From assembly GCF_027579695.1 (NCBI RefSeq), contig NC_083571.1, forward strand, positions 38,142,943 to 38,206,942: a stretch of DNA of 64,000 bases, given 5' to 3'. The position numbers were made by a program, and so were the translations under genes. Shown one piece after another: positions 36,468 to 47,456 of this stretch. Source of the stretch: Neoarius graeffei. Lineage: Eukaryota; Chordata; Actinopteri; Siluriformes; Ariidae. The notes beneath the pieces are model-generated. The model worked only from the letters and a program-made list of their open reading frames with translations, was not told where the DNA came from and did no database searches. Each line of letters begins with the position of its first letter. The stretch's first letter is position 1.

Positions 36468-37728
36468 CCAGGGCTTTCCACTAAGGCTACATCCACACGA
36501 CAATGAGATTTTTTTTTTTTTTTTTTTTTTAGCGGGTAAAAAAAAATATCGCGTCCACATGGGCAGCGGCTCAGTAAAATATCAAGTGCATATGGCAACG
36601 CAACGCTTGCTGAAAACGATGCAATACACATGCCACACCTCTACGTGTGCTGTAAGACGGTCCCATCGGAGACACCAGAACAATAGAAGTAGGACGCATG
36701 CGCATAAACCCCTTCTTCTACCCGGCGTGATGCTTGTTCTAGTCATGTGGTTGTGACGTCATCGTAAACAAATCCGTTCTACTCATCCAGACGACTTCGC
36801 AACAGCGCCGTTGCCAGATTTTTCCACTCTGGAAACCGTTCTCAAAAAATATCTTTTTGGGGTACCCAAAACGCCGGTGCTGTGTGGACGCCAGGCCGAA
36901 ACGATAAATTTTATCGGATTCACCTGAATCCGTTGCCGTGTGGACAGGGCCTAAGGCTCATACTAGCCAGCCATGACAAATAAGTAGCCAGCGGGGGGAG
37001 TAAACACAAACTCCTGTGCACGCAGTTCCCAGGATTAAATGTATTTTCCACAGACCGTTTATTTATTCACTTTACTCAAATACAAAGTAAAATGGCAGTA
37101 AATCTTCTTTCTTTTCTTGCGTATTGCATCATGAGGCATTCCTGGCTTGTAAATCTCTTATTTTCGGTGCATGACACATTCACACAGCTGAGCATGCTAT
37201 GAATTAACAACGACAATGGTCTGCAGTGGTGGCTACACAATTACACACTCAGTGAACATTTCTCCATTTGTGTATGAAAATACACTCCAACGACTCAGTA
37301 TGGTTTCATTTACAACCAACGGTGTCTTTTGATGCAAGCACGTAATTGAACTTGAGAAGACTGGTTTACCGGAAACAAAATAAGCGTTATCTCTGCTTCT
37401 GTTCCCTCCGACGGCCCCGACACACTACTGCCTCCGCTGAGTGCACGCGCGCACACTGCATGTCGGGGCCGCGGATGAGTTACTCTCCCTTGATCAACGA
37501 AGTCGGCAGGGAATTTGTGGTTATTGGTACAAACAGCGCGAATCACAACTTAAATGAGTGCGGTTCAGTTTGACATTGTCAGTCCGTTAGATAAACATTT
37601 AATTTTATTAAAATCAAAAATTAATATTTAGAGCCTGTGGGCTACAAAAATAGTCATTAAAGTAGCCGGCTGGACTTAATTGTGTAGTCGGCTGTATGGC
37701 CGGCAGCCGGCGCTTGTGGAAAGCCCTA
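36468..37728. mobile_element. Nested hAT-like element (CAGGGCTTTCCAC ends)
   Basis: CAGGGCTTTCCACTAAGG at the left and, on the complement of the right, AGGGCTTTCCACAAGCGCC. A second, inverted partial copy occurs at 39808-40178 and a third, truncated one at 45468. Target duplication not resolved. Confidence 0.6.
36489..36950. mobile_element. 462-bp TIR element flanked by CTAAGGCT
   Basis: Begins ACATCCACACGACAATGAG; the complement of its right end is GCCCTGTCCACACGGCAACG. The 8-bp repeat CTAAGGCT is on both sides (36481-36488, 36951-36958). The copy at 45480-45487 has a single CTAAGGCT, an empty site. Confidence 0.8.
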
Positions 37729-39655
37729 CATTTCGCACAGAATATAGAATTGAATCAGCTCTGCCATTGCGCCGTGCGGCACAAAAAAATGGCAACCACC
37801 ATGAAGGAAGGAGATCTGGAGTTTTCAAACATTTGCTTAAGTGTGAAATCGCAAAATGGTATTCTAGCGAACAACAAAATAGTAAAGATTCAGAAAAACA
37901 AATCATTCAGTGATCATTTTAATAGTGTAATTTCATCCGAACTAGGCCTAACGGTCGATTTAGAACTACAAAAAGTCCGTGTGTCTGACATTTTATGTAC
38001 CTTTGTAAAAGTTTTGCAAATGTTGCAGTCAGCATTTAAAATGCTAACTTAGTTTTTGTACAAGTTTCAGTTGATTAAACTGTCATATTTTATTAAATGT
38101 GTCTGCTTTTGTAATAAAAAAGTACTGAAAGAAAAAGCAAACAGCATTGCAATTTCTTATCCATCCATATATTAAATAAATAAATAAATAAAAATCCCTC
38201 CCACCCGACTGAATTTTTTTGCTCACCCGGTGGACAGGAAACGGATTTTTTTAAGGATGGCCTAAGGACCGTGCAGTTTGTCTTGTATGTAAAGAAAGTG
38301 TGTCGGTTTTCAAAGAATATAATCTGCGTCGTCACTATGAAACCCGCCACAAAGAGTATGCTAGTTTGCGAGGGCAAACAAGAGAAGACAGGATTCGGAG
38401 GATGAAATGCGGACTGGCTGCACAACAAAATGTATTCCTTTGCCAAACCCAGATCAATCAGGCTGCTGTCCGAGCTAGCTATAAGGTAGCTCACCTACTA
38501 GCTACCCATGGAAAGCCATTTACTGATGGGGACTTTGTTAAACTATGCATGCTTGCTGTGGCCGAGGAGGTGTGTCCTGACAAGAAGGATGCGCTCAACG
38601 TGGTGAGTCTCTCCGCACCTACTATGACCAGGCGAACCGAAGATTTGGGGGACAACGTGTATGACCATCTGAATGAGAGAGCGACAGAATTCGAGTTTTT
38701 TGCTTTGGCCATGGATGAGAGCAATGACGTGCAGGACACAGCACAACTGCTGTGATCTATTGATCATATTATTTCACTTTTTTTTTTTAAAAGGCATTTA
38801 TTTTCTAGGCCTATTTATTTGACCTTTAAGTGCTGCACACAATTATTATTAATAATATCAACAGGCCTACCTACAATTTATAATTTTCCACTCACCTTTG
38901 CCAGTGTCAATCACCTCAACTAGGCAGATGTTTCTTACTTTGACAGCTTTGATGTTATTTTTATTAGAAAATAAATGGAATATCTGTGGTATTTCAAATT
39001 AAAACAGTGTGAAGACTTGATTACTACTTTTGCAAACCACTAGTAAAGATAAACAAATATGTGCCAGGAATCAAGTGTTGATATAGTAGTGTGGATGGCT
39101 GTGCCAGGCTAGTAATCTCTACTACACAATGAGGCCTGCTGGTAGTCATATTTGTCTGGGTCATACAATTCTATGTTATATAGCTGACCCAACCCCAGCC
39201 CCCCATCACAGTTAGGAAGGACAATGTGGCCCCCAGAGAAAAAAGTTTGGTGACCCCTGACCTACAGTGAAGTCACATGTATTCCTGCTCTTGTACATTA
39301 CTGCACCCTCTGCTGTCTAAACCACACTATTACAGTGAGGAAAAACTAAGATTACACAGTCTGATAAATCACCATTTTTTATTTCATCGATTCAAATCAT
39401 AAATTTGTATCATGATTTATTGTTGCATGAGAGATATTGTGACATGCCTATATTTTAGTGTTTCAAAGTGTTTCTGGGCCTGTAATCATGTAAAATCTCA
39501 GAGAGGACATTAGCTCCACCCCCTGAATGGCACAGCTCAGCTCTGTCTCTTTGCCTTAAAACAGGGGTTTTCAAAGTGGGAGAGTCAGCCCCCCTCGGAG
39601 AGCAAATAAACAACAGCGCCCCCCCCCCCTACAAGTTTTGTTGTTGCTATACTTA

Positions 39656-41754
39656 AGGCCAAAAAAAAGTGTTTTCGGTTACCCGACCGACCCTAATCCG
39701 TACCGCCCGACCCTAAACTTTTTTTTTCATTTTTTTCCCAGTCGCGACTTTTACATATAACCCAACCGCGTGAACCGGAAGTTTTTGTCACTCACTGGGA
39801 AAATCAGGGCTTTCCACAAGCGCCGGCTGCCGGCCATACAGCCGAGTACACAATTAAGTCCAGCCAGCTACTTTAATGACTATTATTTTTGTAGCCCACA
39901 GGCTCTAAATATTAATTTTCGATTTTAATAAAATTAAATGTTTATCTAACGGACTGACAATAATGTCAAACTGAACCGCACTCATTTAAGTTGTGATTCG
40001 CGCGGTTTGTACCGATAATAACCACAAATTCCCCGCCGACTTCGTTGATCAAGGGAGAGTAACTCATCTGCGGCCCCGACATGCGGTGTGTGCGCGCGCA
40101 TTCAGCGGAGGCAGTAGTGTGTCGGGGCCGTCGGAGGGAACAGAAGCAGAGATAACGCTTATTTTGTCTTTCACCTAGAGACATGATTCAAACTTTAAAA
40201 CAGAGACAAAATTCTCCTGTGTGGATCTGGCATTCAGCTTTTTTGCTAGGCTCTATACTTTTCGATCAGTCCCAGATCAAACACCATGAGCAAATCTGGA
40301 GAAATTCAGGCTTTATAATGGGTGTCTATGGCGTTACACACCAGTGGAGCTCAGGAGTTTAGAGTGTAGGCAGCTTGAAAAAAAAAAAGCTCTCACTTTC
40401 TCATTTTAACTGTTTTCTCAGCCACAATTTTCACTCTACACACACAATTTTCTCAAAAGTTGTAGTCACACTTGTCTTGATTCACACAATGTGTCTCCCT
40501 GAGTGATAGGATGTACAGTTTTTGAATGAGAAGCCTGAAAGTAAGGAGAGGACAGGCGCGCTTCCCCATAGACTCGCATTATAAACGTGGCAGTGCTTTT
40601 ACTGCAAAATCAGAAAAGTCACTTATTTTTAACTCACTCTAGTGTCCACATTTTTTACACTAGGGGCAAAAAAAATTACATTAATGTGTTCATGGGAGCC
40701 TTGTAGCACTCAATGTGAAAGAATTTTGTGAATATCTCCTTCCGTTTCCGTGTAAATCAGCGTTGTTCGAGGAGAGGGAACTCTGAGAGAAAAAGCGCTC
40801 TTTGCTTGTTATATTGTGTCTTTTCCCTGCACCGTCACCAAGGCGACGAGCTCCACTCAGGGAGCAGAGAGGGGAGGGGCTGCTTCTCTCTCTCTCGTGG
40901 TGTATTGAGCTGTTATATTTACAGAAAAATTCATGTTAAAAGGTAGCCTGGGCCTGCCCATCCTAAGTGTGACGCAACACGAGGGCCTGTTGCGAGCTTA
41001 GTCTGGCCAGGCAAGCTATCTACAGCTCTTCCAAGCTCCCGAAAAATCGGGAACCAATCAACTTTGAGCATCTCCAACGGCCCTGGGTAGAGGCGTGTTC
41101 AAGGCACTGACGTAGTAGAACTGCGACCGGAAGCCATAGATTGTTTACAGAATCTATGCCGGAAGCGCTTCATTTACATCAGGAACATGGAGCAGCGGCA
41201 AGCCTTTAACACAGCGGTAGATGCTGTATTGAAAGCATTCAACGGGAAGTTCTCATTGAAAACGGAGCAAAGAGCAGCCCTGGAGGTATTTATTGAAAGG
41301 AAGGACACTTTCCCCTTGCTCCTGACCGGCTTCGGTAAGAGTTTAATCTACCAGTTAGCCCCGTCACGTCGCATACGTCAGAGGAAAGAGTGATGTGATT
41401 GGTTTAAGCTTTGTCACAGCCTTTTCTGGCTTCGACCAGTAGGAAACTGAGGCATTTCAGGGAGGCGGGTCAAGCACACACTTTGGGAAACGGTTGGGCT
41501 TAATATCTTGGCCAGACTAATAGCTCGTAGAGCTTTGCAGTCGCGTTAGCCAGACTAGTTAAAAAGATCTCATGCTGCATCAGATTCATCAGAAGGTGGT
41601 AACTCAGGTGACCTGCAAAGAAATTCATTATATTTTGTGAAATTATTCCTGTCTAAATATAGGTTATGGCAGCCATCTTGAAAAAAAAATGCCTGCCTAC
41701 CTACCCTAGTTTTGAAATCTCCGTAACCGGAAAAACACACACTTTTTTTTGGCC
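39656..41754. mobile_element. Harbinger-like element D (TAA TSD)
   Basis: GGCCAAAAAAAAGTGTTTTC at the left matches the complement of the right end GGCCAAAAAAAAGTGTGTG, followed by CGGTTAC on both. TAA flanks at 39653-39655 and 41755-41757. It contains the inverted copy of the CAGGGCTTTCCAC element and a helicase-like fragment. Confidence 0.72.
41187..41393 (+). pseudogene. RecQ-like helicase N-terminal fragment carried by a transposon
   Basis: A 68-codon frame starting MEQRQAFNTAVDAVLKAFNG, with LKTEQRAALEVFIERKD and LLTGFGKSLIYQLAP. The TGFGKS stretch is a Walker A (motif I) loop preceded by the Q-motif-like LKTEQ, as in RecQ-type superfamily 2 helicases. The frame stops at TGA 41391-41393, so the DEAD-box motif II and the rest are lost. 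It lies in a block bounded by TAGCCTGGGC (about 40945) and GCCAGACTAG (about 41560), perhaps the ends of a separate element. Helicase-bearing eukaryotic transposons exist (for example in Academ-type elements); which family this is remains open. Confidence 0.55.
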
Positions 41755-41994
41755 TAATGTTCCATTCGTATTTTTAAAAAATGGTTGTTGTACACATTTT
41801 TCTTTTTTTCTTTTTCACATTTTAAACATCTATGCTTTTTAAAACATCTTGTTTTACACATTTTAAACATCTCATAGCATCGTTAGCTAGCACCTCTTGG
41901 CAGACAACACACTGTGGCAGTAGAGCATCTTCAGATCCAGTCCATGAAAATCCAAACTTTAAATAATCGTGGTCATACTTCCTTCTTTTTACAG

Positions 41995-43412
41995 TCCCCC
42001 CAGGATTTCGCGGGCCTTTTTTGTGATTGTTGCGGGCTAAAATGTCTGTTGTGGGGGTTTTTCCAAAAAATTGCGATGAAAGTTGTGGTGTTTTTTAGGT
42101 TTTTGTTGCGATTACATTGCGGGAGGAAGTGAAAGTTGCAAGAAATTGTTGCGATTTTCTTTTTTTGTGATTTAAAATTGAGTGATATGTTAAATATTAA
42201 GTTATTACTGAAAAACTATTGATTAAAAAAACAAAGACACTGAGAAATGGTCCTATAAACAACTTTACCAATATAAAAGATTACCAGGACTACAAAAATG
42301 CAGAAAAATAGGCTTTACTTATCCAAATGCACCTCACACATCACATCACATTATCTCTAGCCGCTTTATCCTTCTACAGGGTCGCAGGCAAGCTGGAGCC
42401 TATCCCAGCTGACTACGGGCGAAAGGCGGGGTACACCCTGGACAAGTCGCCAGGTCATCACAGGGATGACACATAGACACAGACAACCATTCACACTCAC
42501 ATTCACACCTACGGTCAATTTAGTCACCAGTTAACCTAACCTGCATGTCTTTGGACTGTGGGGGAAACCGGAGCACCCGGAGGAAACCCACGCGGACACG
42601 GGGAGAACATGCAAACTCCACACAGAAAGGCCCTCGCCGGCCCCGGGGCTCGAACCCAGGACCTTCTTGCTGTGAGGCGACAGCGCTAACCACTACACCA
42701 CCGTGCCGCCCCCAAATGCACCTGTTGGTTCAAAAGTTAAAGTGCAGAGAACCTCACAGCACAACATGAAGTTACCTTAAAATATAATATAAATGCCTCA
42801 GCTTTCATGTAAGAAAAAAAAAAACCTATTAATACTAGTACTGTGTGCAGGCAGTCTCTCCTGAAGACTAAATTAAACAATAATTATAAACTAATAAAAT
42901 AAATGGCTCAGGCTTCATAGAAGAAGAAAAAAACAATTTGAACAGAATCTCACAGTATGATGCTGAAGCTGCCTAAACAATGGAAAATAAAATATCATTT
43001 TGGCAAAAATGTTGGCATCCATTAATTTCTTGTATTAAGTAAAAAAAATAAAATAAAGTGCACACAGTCCTTCACTGTAAACATAACACACTTTCAGTAA
43101 CAGAATTTAAGCCTATATAAACACTGACTCGCACATCATGCAATGGTTGCCAGATACTGCTGACGTTTTCCAGCCCAAAATATGTTCAAAACCCGCCAAA
43201 ATGCACTTAAAACCGCCCAATCTGGCAACACTGCGCGCATGCTGCTTCTCTTGAACGTATACACGGAAGTAAGGCGGAAGGTAGTTTGTCGACGCCAACA
43301 ATTGGTCAAATTTGCGGGAAAGTTGCGGTGATTGGATATAATTGCAACACCGCCCTGAATTCGCAGGGATTGGTTGAATTTGCGTTGAAGTTGCAAATCC
43401 CAACATCCTGGA
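41995..43412. mobile_element. TIR element with CCAGGAT ends
   Basis: CCCCCCAGGATTTCGCGGG at the left; the complement of the right end is CCTCCAGGATGTTGGGATTT. Both subterminal parts have repeated TTGCGAT/TTGCAA runs. It interrupts the minus-strand hAT frame. Target duplication not seen. Confidence 0.65.
42335..42712 (-). mobile_element. tRNA-headed SINE, copy 4
   Basis: Minus-strand full-length copy. Perfect target duplication CAAATGCACCT at 42324-42334 and 42713-42723. Fourth level of nesting in this region. Confidence 0.95.
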
Positions 43413-43773
43413 GGCTCTGTTTTTTTGCTTGGCCCAGACTCTGTCTCCTCACTCACTGTAGCTTTAGGTACTAAAAATCGATCCATTTTGTCTCTGGTAA
43501 AGGCTAGCTGAAGTTCGCTAAATGTCCACAATAGTAACTTATTCTGGTTTATTTTTCCTCACGTTGCGCCCCCCAGGGGAGGCGCGCCCCACACTTTGAA
43601 AAGCCCTGCTTTAAAAGGTATGGAGTTTGCAGAGTATGGCAGTGTATTGCTACTATGGCAGAAGAAGCAAAACAGGTGAGTTTCGTGTTATAAGTTGAAA
43701 AGTTTGTAATATATTTTCACATTATGACAAGCTAATTTTCTTGTCATAATATGATAAGTTTCTATGTCGCAAT

Positions 43774-44330
43774 ATTTGTTTGTTTGTTTTCGTTTATTGC
43801 CAGTTGAGCAGCTATGGCTATTTCATGGCAAATACAGGTAATAAATTTAACTTAACATATTCAAAACCAACAATCAAATAAATAAATACATTAAATAAGT
43901 TTGTTCACATTAATACACTTTAAAAAGTTTAAAACCTTTAAAGGTGGGACCTTATTAAAAATATCAAATATAGTATCTTTAAAAAATTTCTGTCTTTTTA
44001 CTCTAAGGGCAGAGCAAGATAAAATATGCTTAATTGATAAGAGACTATCACAAATCACAAAGGGGAGGTTCACCTCCAGTTAATAAAAAAACATGTCCAA
44101 TTCTACACCTTGTGTACACAACTTGATTGTCTGCATGAAAAATGACTGGGTTATCAGTTGTTTCACTGTATTACATATGTCATGCAGCTTATTTCCAGCA
44201 CATTCATCCCATTCGGCTTGCCATATCACTTATGTAAGAACAAAGCACAGGTTTAATGTCAGACAGGGATTTGGCATTGAAAAATGTCTTCATTCAGGGC
44301 TCCTTTAGCAGCACTGTCTGCCTTTTCTCC
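43774..44330 (-). mobile_element. 5'-truncated LINE 3' end with RNase H remnant
   Basis: Flanked by ATGTCGCAAT (43764-43773, 44331-44340), a retroposon-type duplication. The paralogous copy near 55510 is uninterrupted. On the minus strand it ends CAATAAACGAAAACAAACAA. The coding remnant reads KADSAAKGAL (RNase H-like) and PLCDLCDSLLSIKHILSCS (zinc-binding Cys/His stretch). This fits an RNase H-bearing I-superclade LINE such as Nimb; the clade is inference. Confidence 0.75.
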
Positions 44331-45135
44331 ATGTCGCAATAACTTGAAAATATCTGCTTGAAACATGAAAAACATCTGATCTTCACAATAAACTTTTCAC
44401 CTTATGTGATACTGATCCATTTTTCTTTTTCTGATGTGGCAGCAATACACTTTCACAAAAGAGATGATGAGAACGATGTGTCAGTATTTTATTTTTGACA
44501 GATGGACAGCAGATGGGTCAAAAGATCACACACGGCTGCTTTAATATTACATTAATGTGATGACCTTTCAGCTGTCCCTGTTAGGGGACGCCACAGGGAA
44601 TAATGTCCCTCCATCTCCTCCTGTCCTCCCTATCGTCTAGCTTAGTGCGATAATGTCAGCTGTAAATATTTAACTCAGAGTGACAGTTTAAAACCAATAA
44701 AAGCATGTTTATAGAACTTATTACATTACATCAAACACTAATGTCTATATGAACAGGGTTTTTATAGTGTGTGTGAGAGAGAGAGACATAAGAGAATGAG
44801 GATGTCCTGTTCCTGTGTCCTTTGTAACCGTTAAAGTAAATTATTTGCTGCTGAGATCATGATAGAAGGTATGAGGTACATTTTAAATATGTATAGTTTT
44901 ATCTGGTTTATTAACTGGTAACCTGGAGCCAGTTGCATAAACTGTTTGAGACTAATCTTAGAAGTTACAGTAGTTGTCTAAAATTTTTCTTTTAGGCTGG
45001 TCTTCACTTTTTTCAGTCATTTGGAGAAAAACTTAGACCGGTCTCATTTCAGAACAAAAAGTAAGATGTCCCAACCCCAGTCTAACTTTTAACTCCATTC
45101 TATTAAAGATTGTCATGGAAATGACTCACTGTAGG

Positions 45136-45330
45136 CAGGGCCGCATTAACCCTTGCCGAGGCCCTGGGCAGACACCCCCCCCGAGGCCCCACCCCCACCT
45201 GTTGTCAACTGCGCTCAGCAAATTCACCCCCTCAGACGTGCCTGTCTAACTAGACACAGAAACTTAAATAATGACAGTGGCACAATTAGAAATACTATTG
45301 AACGATAAAACTTTATATCCATCAACACCT
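45136..45330. mobile_element. hAT terminal fragment (CAGGGCCGCATTAAC)
   Basis: Starts CAGGGCCGCATTAACCC after CACTGTAGG, where the paralogous copy B continues without it. The matching end was not found in the window, so it is either truncated or rearranged. Confidence 0.55.
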
Positions 45331-45332
45331 AT

Positions 45333-45568
45333 GGCCATTTTTAAAAAATGTTCTGTTTCCGGTCCACCGGCCGGGTGAATGCCGTTGAAGTTTTTTTTAA
45401 TGCCGTTTTTTCGACATTTTTTTTCGGGTTCGTAAATCTAAAATCGAACTTGACATTTACGCATTCCCAGGGCTTTCCACTAAGGCTCATAGTAGCCAGC
45501 CATGACAAATAAGTAGCCAGCCGGGGGGAAAGTAAACACAAAACTAGAGCCGACAATTCCCCTGTGGG
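45333..45568. mobile_element. Harbinger-like element C, left part
   Basis: GGCCATTTTTAAAAAATGTT and TCCACCGGCCGGGTGAATGC match the left end of element A (36325). It also includes the CAGGGCTTTCCAC start at 45468 and an empty CTAAGGCT site. It is interrupted at 45561 by the next hAT, and no right end is seen. Confidence 0.65.
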
Positions 45569-45852
45569 CAGGGGCGGTCCTGGGGGCGGTCCGACCGGGC
45601 AGCCGCCTGGGGCAGCATCGCGGGGGGGCGCGAGAAAAAAAAAAAAAAGAGCTCGTGCAGGAGATCAGGAACTTTCCTGACTTGCCGTCAGCAACTGTGA
45701 CGCCCCCTTGAGCTGATCACATTCATGCATGAGAAGGAGCTATCAGAGATCTACCCCAATTTCTGGACTGGACTCAGAAATGCTGCCACTCTGCCTGTCA
45801 CTGTGGCTCAGGCAGAGAGGAGCTTCTCGAAGCTAAAACTGATCAAGACTTA

Positions 45853-47456
45853 CAGTGGTGCTTGAAAGTTTGTGAACCCTTTCGAATTTTCTATATTTCT
45901 GCATATGACCTAAAACATTATAAGGTTTTCACACAAGTCCTAAAAGTAGATAAAGAGAACCCAGTTTAAAAAATGAGATGAAAATATTCTACTTGGTCAT
46001 TTATTTATTGAGGAAAATGATCCAATATTACATATCTGTGAGTGGCAAAAGTATGTGAACCTTTGCTCTCAGTATCTGGTGTGACCCCCTTGTGCAGCAG
46101 TAACTGCAACTAAACGTTTCCGGTAACTGCTGCTCAGTCCTGCACACCGGCTTGGAGGAATTTTAGCCCATTCCTCCATACAGAACAGCTTCAACTCTGG
46201 GATGTTGGTGGGTTTCCTCACATGAACTGCTCGCTTCAGGTCCTTCCACAACATTTTGATTAGATTAAGGTCAGGACTTTGACTTGGCCATTCCAAAACA
46301 TTAACTTTATTCTTCTTTAACCATTCTTTGGTAGAACGACTTGTGTGCTTAGGGTCGTTGTCTTGCTGCATGACCCACCTTCTCTTGAGATTCAGGTCAT
46401 GGACAGATGTCCTGACATTTTCCTTTAGAATTCGCTGGTATAATTCAGAATTCATTGTTCCTTCAATGATGGCAAGCCGTCCTGGCCCAGATGCAGCAAA
46501 ACAGGCCCAAATCATGATACTACCACCACCATGTTTCACAGATGGAATAAAATTCTTATGCTGGAATGCAGTGTTTTCCTTTCTCCAAACATAATGCTTC
46601 TCATTTAAACCAAAAAGTTCTATTTTGGTCTCATCTGTCCACAAAAATTTTTTCCAATAGCCTTCTGGCTTGTCCACATGATCTTTAGCAAACTGCAGAC
46701 GAGCAGCAATGCTCTTTTTGGAGAGCAGTGACTTTCTCCTTGCAACCCTGCCATGCACACCATTGTTGTTCAGTGTTCTCCTGAAGGTGGACTCATGAAC
46801 ATTAACCTTAGCTAATGTGAGAGAGGCCTTCAGTTGCTTAGAAGTTACCCTGGAGTCCTTTGTGACCTCACCGACTATTACATACCTTGCTCTTGGAGTG
46901 ATCTTTGCTGGTGGACCACTCCTGGGGAGAGTAACAATGGTCTTGAATTTCTTCCATTTGTACACAATCTGTCTGACTGTGGATTGGTGGAATCCAAAAT
47001 CTTTAGAGATGGTTTTGTAACCTTTTCCAGCCTGATGAGCATCAACAACGCTTTTTCTGAGGTCCTCAGAAATCTCCTTTGTTCGTGCCATGATACACTT
47101 CCACAAACGTGTTGTGAAGATCAGACTTTGATAGATCCCTGTTCTTTAAATAAAACAGGGTGCCCACTCTCACCTGATTGTCATCCCATTGATTGAAAAC
47201 ACCTGAATCTAATTTCACCTTCAAATTAACTGCTAATCCTAGAGGTTCACATACTTTTGCCACTCACAGATATGTAATATTGAATCATTTTCCTCAATAA
47301 ATAAATGACCAAGTATAATATTTTTGTCTCATTTGTTTAACTGGGTTCTCTTTATCTACTTTTAGGACTTGTGTGAAAATCTGATGATGTTTTAGGTCAT
47401 ATTTATGCAGAAATATAGAAAATTCTAAAGGGTTCACAAACTTTCAAGCACCACTG
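45853..47456 (-). mobile_element. Tc1 transposon, copy 2 (full length)
   Basis: CAGTGGTGCTTGAAAGTTTG at the left; the same at the right on the complement. TA on both sides (45851-45852, 47457-47458). 1604 bp. Same family as copy 1 but in the minus orientation and better preserved. Confidence 0.96.
46069..47091 (-). CDS. Tc1 transposase, open frame but catalytic Glu replaced by Lys
   Basis: An uninterrupted 340-codon frame, normal family length. I choose the MARTKEIS methionine (47091-47089), conserved in Tc1, over the upstream Met five codons earlier. N-terminal paired-like DNA-binding helices (GYKTISKDFGFHQSTVRQIV), then the DDE core: Asp in FLWTDETKIELF, Asp in MQQDNDPKHTS, and the third position reads SPDLNLIKMLWKDL, where copy 1 has NPIEMLW. 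Two substitutions (Pro to Leu, Glu to Lys) sit at the catalytic acid, so I predict an inactive enzyme despite the open frame. Other changes include GPPAK for the usual GRPTK linker. Confidence 0.93.
   Translation of the reverse strand: MARTKEISEDLRKSVVDAHQAGKGYKTISKDFGFHQSTVRQIVYKWKKFKTIVTLPRSGPPAKITPRARYVIVGEVTKDSRVTSKQLKASLTLAKVNVHESTFRRTLNNNGVHGRVARRKSLLSKKSIAARLQFAKDHVDKPEGYWKKFLWTDETKIELFGLNEKHYVWRKENTAFQHKNFIPSVKHGGGSIMIWACFAASGPGRLAIIEGTMNSELYQRILKENVRTSVHDLNLKRRWVMQQDNDPKHTSRSTKEWLKKNKVNVLEWPSQSPDLNLIKMLWKDLKRAVHVRKPTNIPELKLFCMEEWAKIPPSRCAGLSSSYRKRLVAVTAAQGGHTRY

Larger units (their letters stand above)
36325..38262. mobile_element. Harbinger-like element A (TAA TSD)
   Basis: The left end is GGCCATTATTAAATGTTCTG, and the complement of the right end is GGCCATCCTTAAAAAAATCC. 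TAA flanks both ends (36322-36324, 38263-38265). Subterminal CCGGCCGGGTGAG and CACCGGGTGAGC continue the inverted homology. A 3-bp TAA duplication suggests PIF/Harbinger. No transposase seen. Confidence 0.7.
36241..38755 (+). pseudogene. GTF2IRD2/Charlie-like hAT transposase fragment, split
   Basis: Piece 1 (36241-36324) starts ATGGCTAGC and, after a small frame error, reads ECRVFKEQWITDYFFIQC. Piece 2 (38266-38755) reads AVCLVCKESVSVFKEYNLRR then HYETRHKEY (zinc finger), QVNQAAV-type residues and FALAMDESNDVQDTAQLL before a TGA. The two join exactly when the TAA-flanked element between them is removed. The remaining two thirds of the transposase are deleted. These hAT-derived proteins are common in vertebrates; this copy is dead. 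Confidence 0.85.
35928..39259 (+). mobile_element. hAT element with TSD ACCTACAG, carrying nested insertions
   Basis: The ends CAGGGGTCATCAAACTACGG and, on the complement, CAGGGGTCACCAAACTTTTT face each other; ACCTACAG is at 35920-35927 and 39260-39267. The paralogous copy at about 55021 is the empty site. It encodes the N-terminal part of a GTF2IRD2-like hAT transposase. Confidence 0.93.
41870..43531 (-). pseudogene. BED-finger hAT transposase N-terminus, split
   Basis: On the minus strand the start near 43486 reads MDRFLVPKATVSEETESGPS. It is broken by the TIR element at 41995-43412 and resumes at about 41990 as KRRKYDHDYLKFGFSWTG and then CVVCQEVLANDAMR, a BED-type finger. The rest of the protein is absent because another element lies beyond. 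Related to, but distinct from, the fragment at 33370. Confidence 0.75.
39562..43608 (-). mobile_element. hAT element with BED-finger transposase remnant, heavily nested
   Basis: CAGGGGTTTTCAAAGTGGG at the left; the complement of the right end is CAGGGCTTTTCAAAGTGTGG. The flanks CCTTAAAA and CTTTAAAA are a slightly decayed 8-bp duplication. The paralogous copy near 55325 is uninterrupted. It contains two further TIR elements and a SINE. Confidence 0.85.
35540..45135 (+). repeat. Segmental duplication, copy A (filled by insertions)
   Basis: The pieces 35540-35919, 39268-39553, 43617-43763, 44341-44886 and about 45104-45135 line up in order with the uninterrupted copy at 54665-56105. Shared landmarks include GGGAGCATGTCAGGGAGAGA, TTTTCGTGGCATTAGAGCTG, GCAGAGTATGGCAGTGTATT and CATAAGAGNN-type runs. 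Each gap is an insertion with its own target duplication. Confidence 0.85.
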
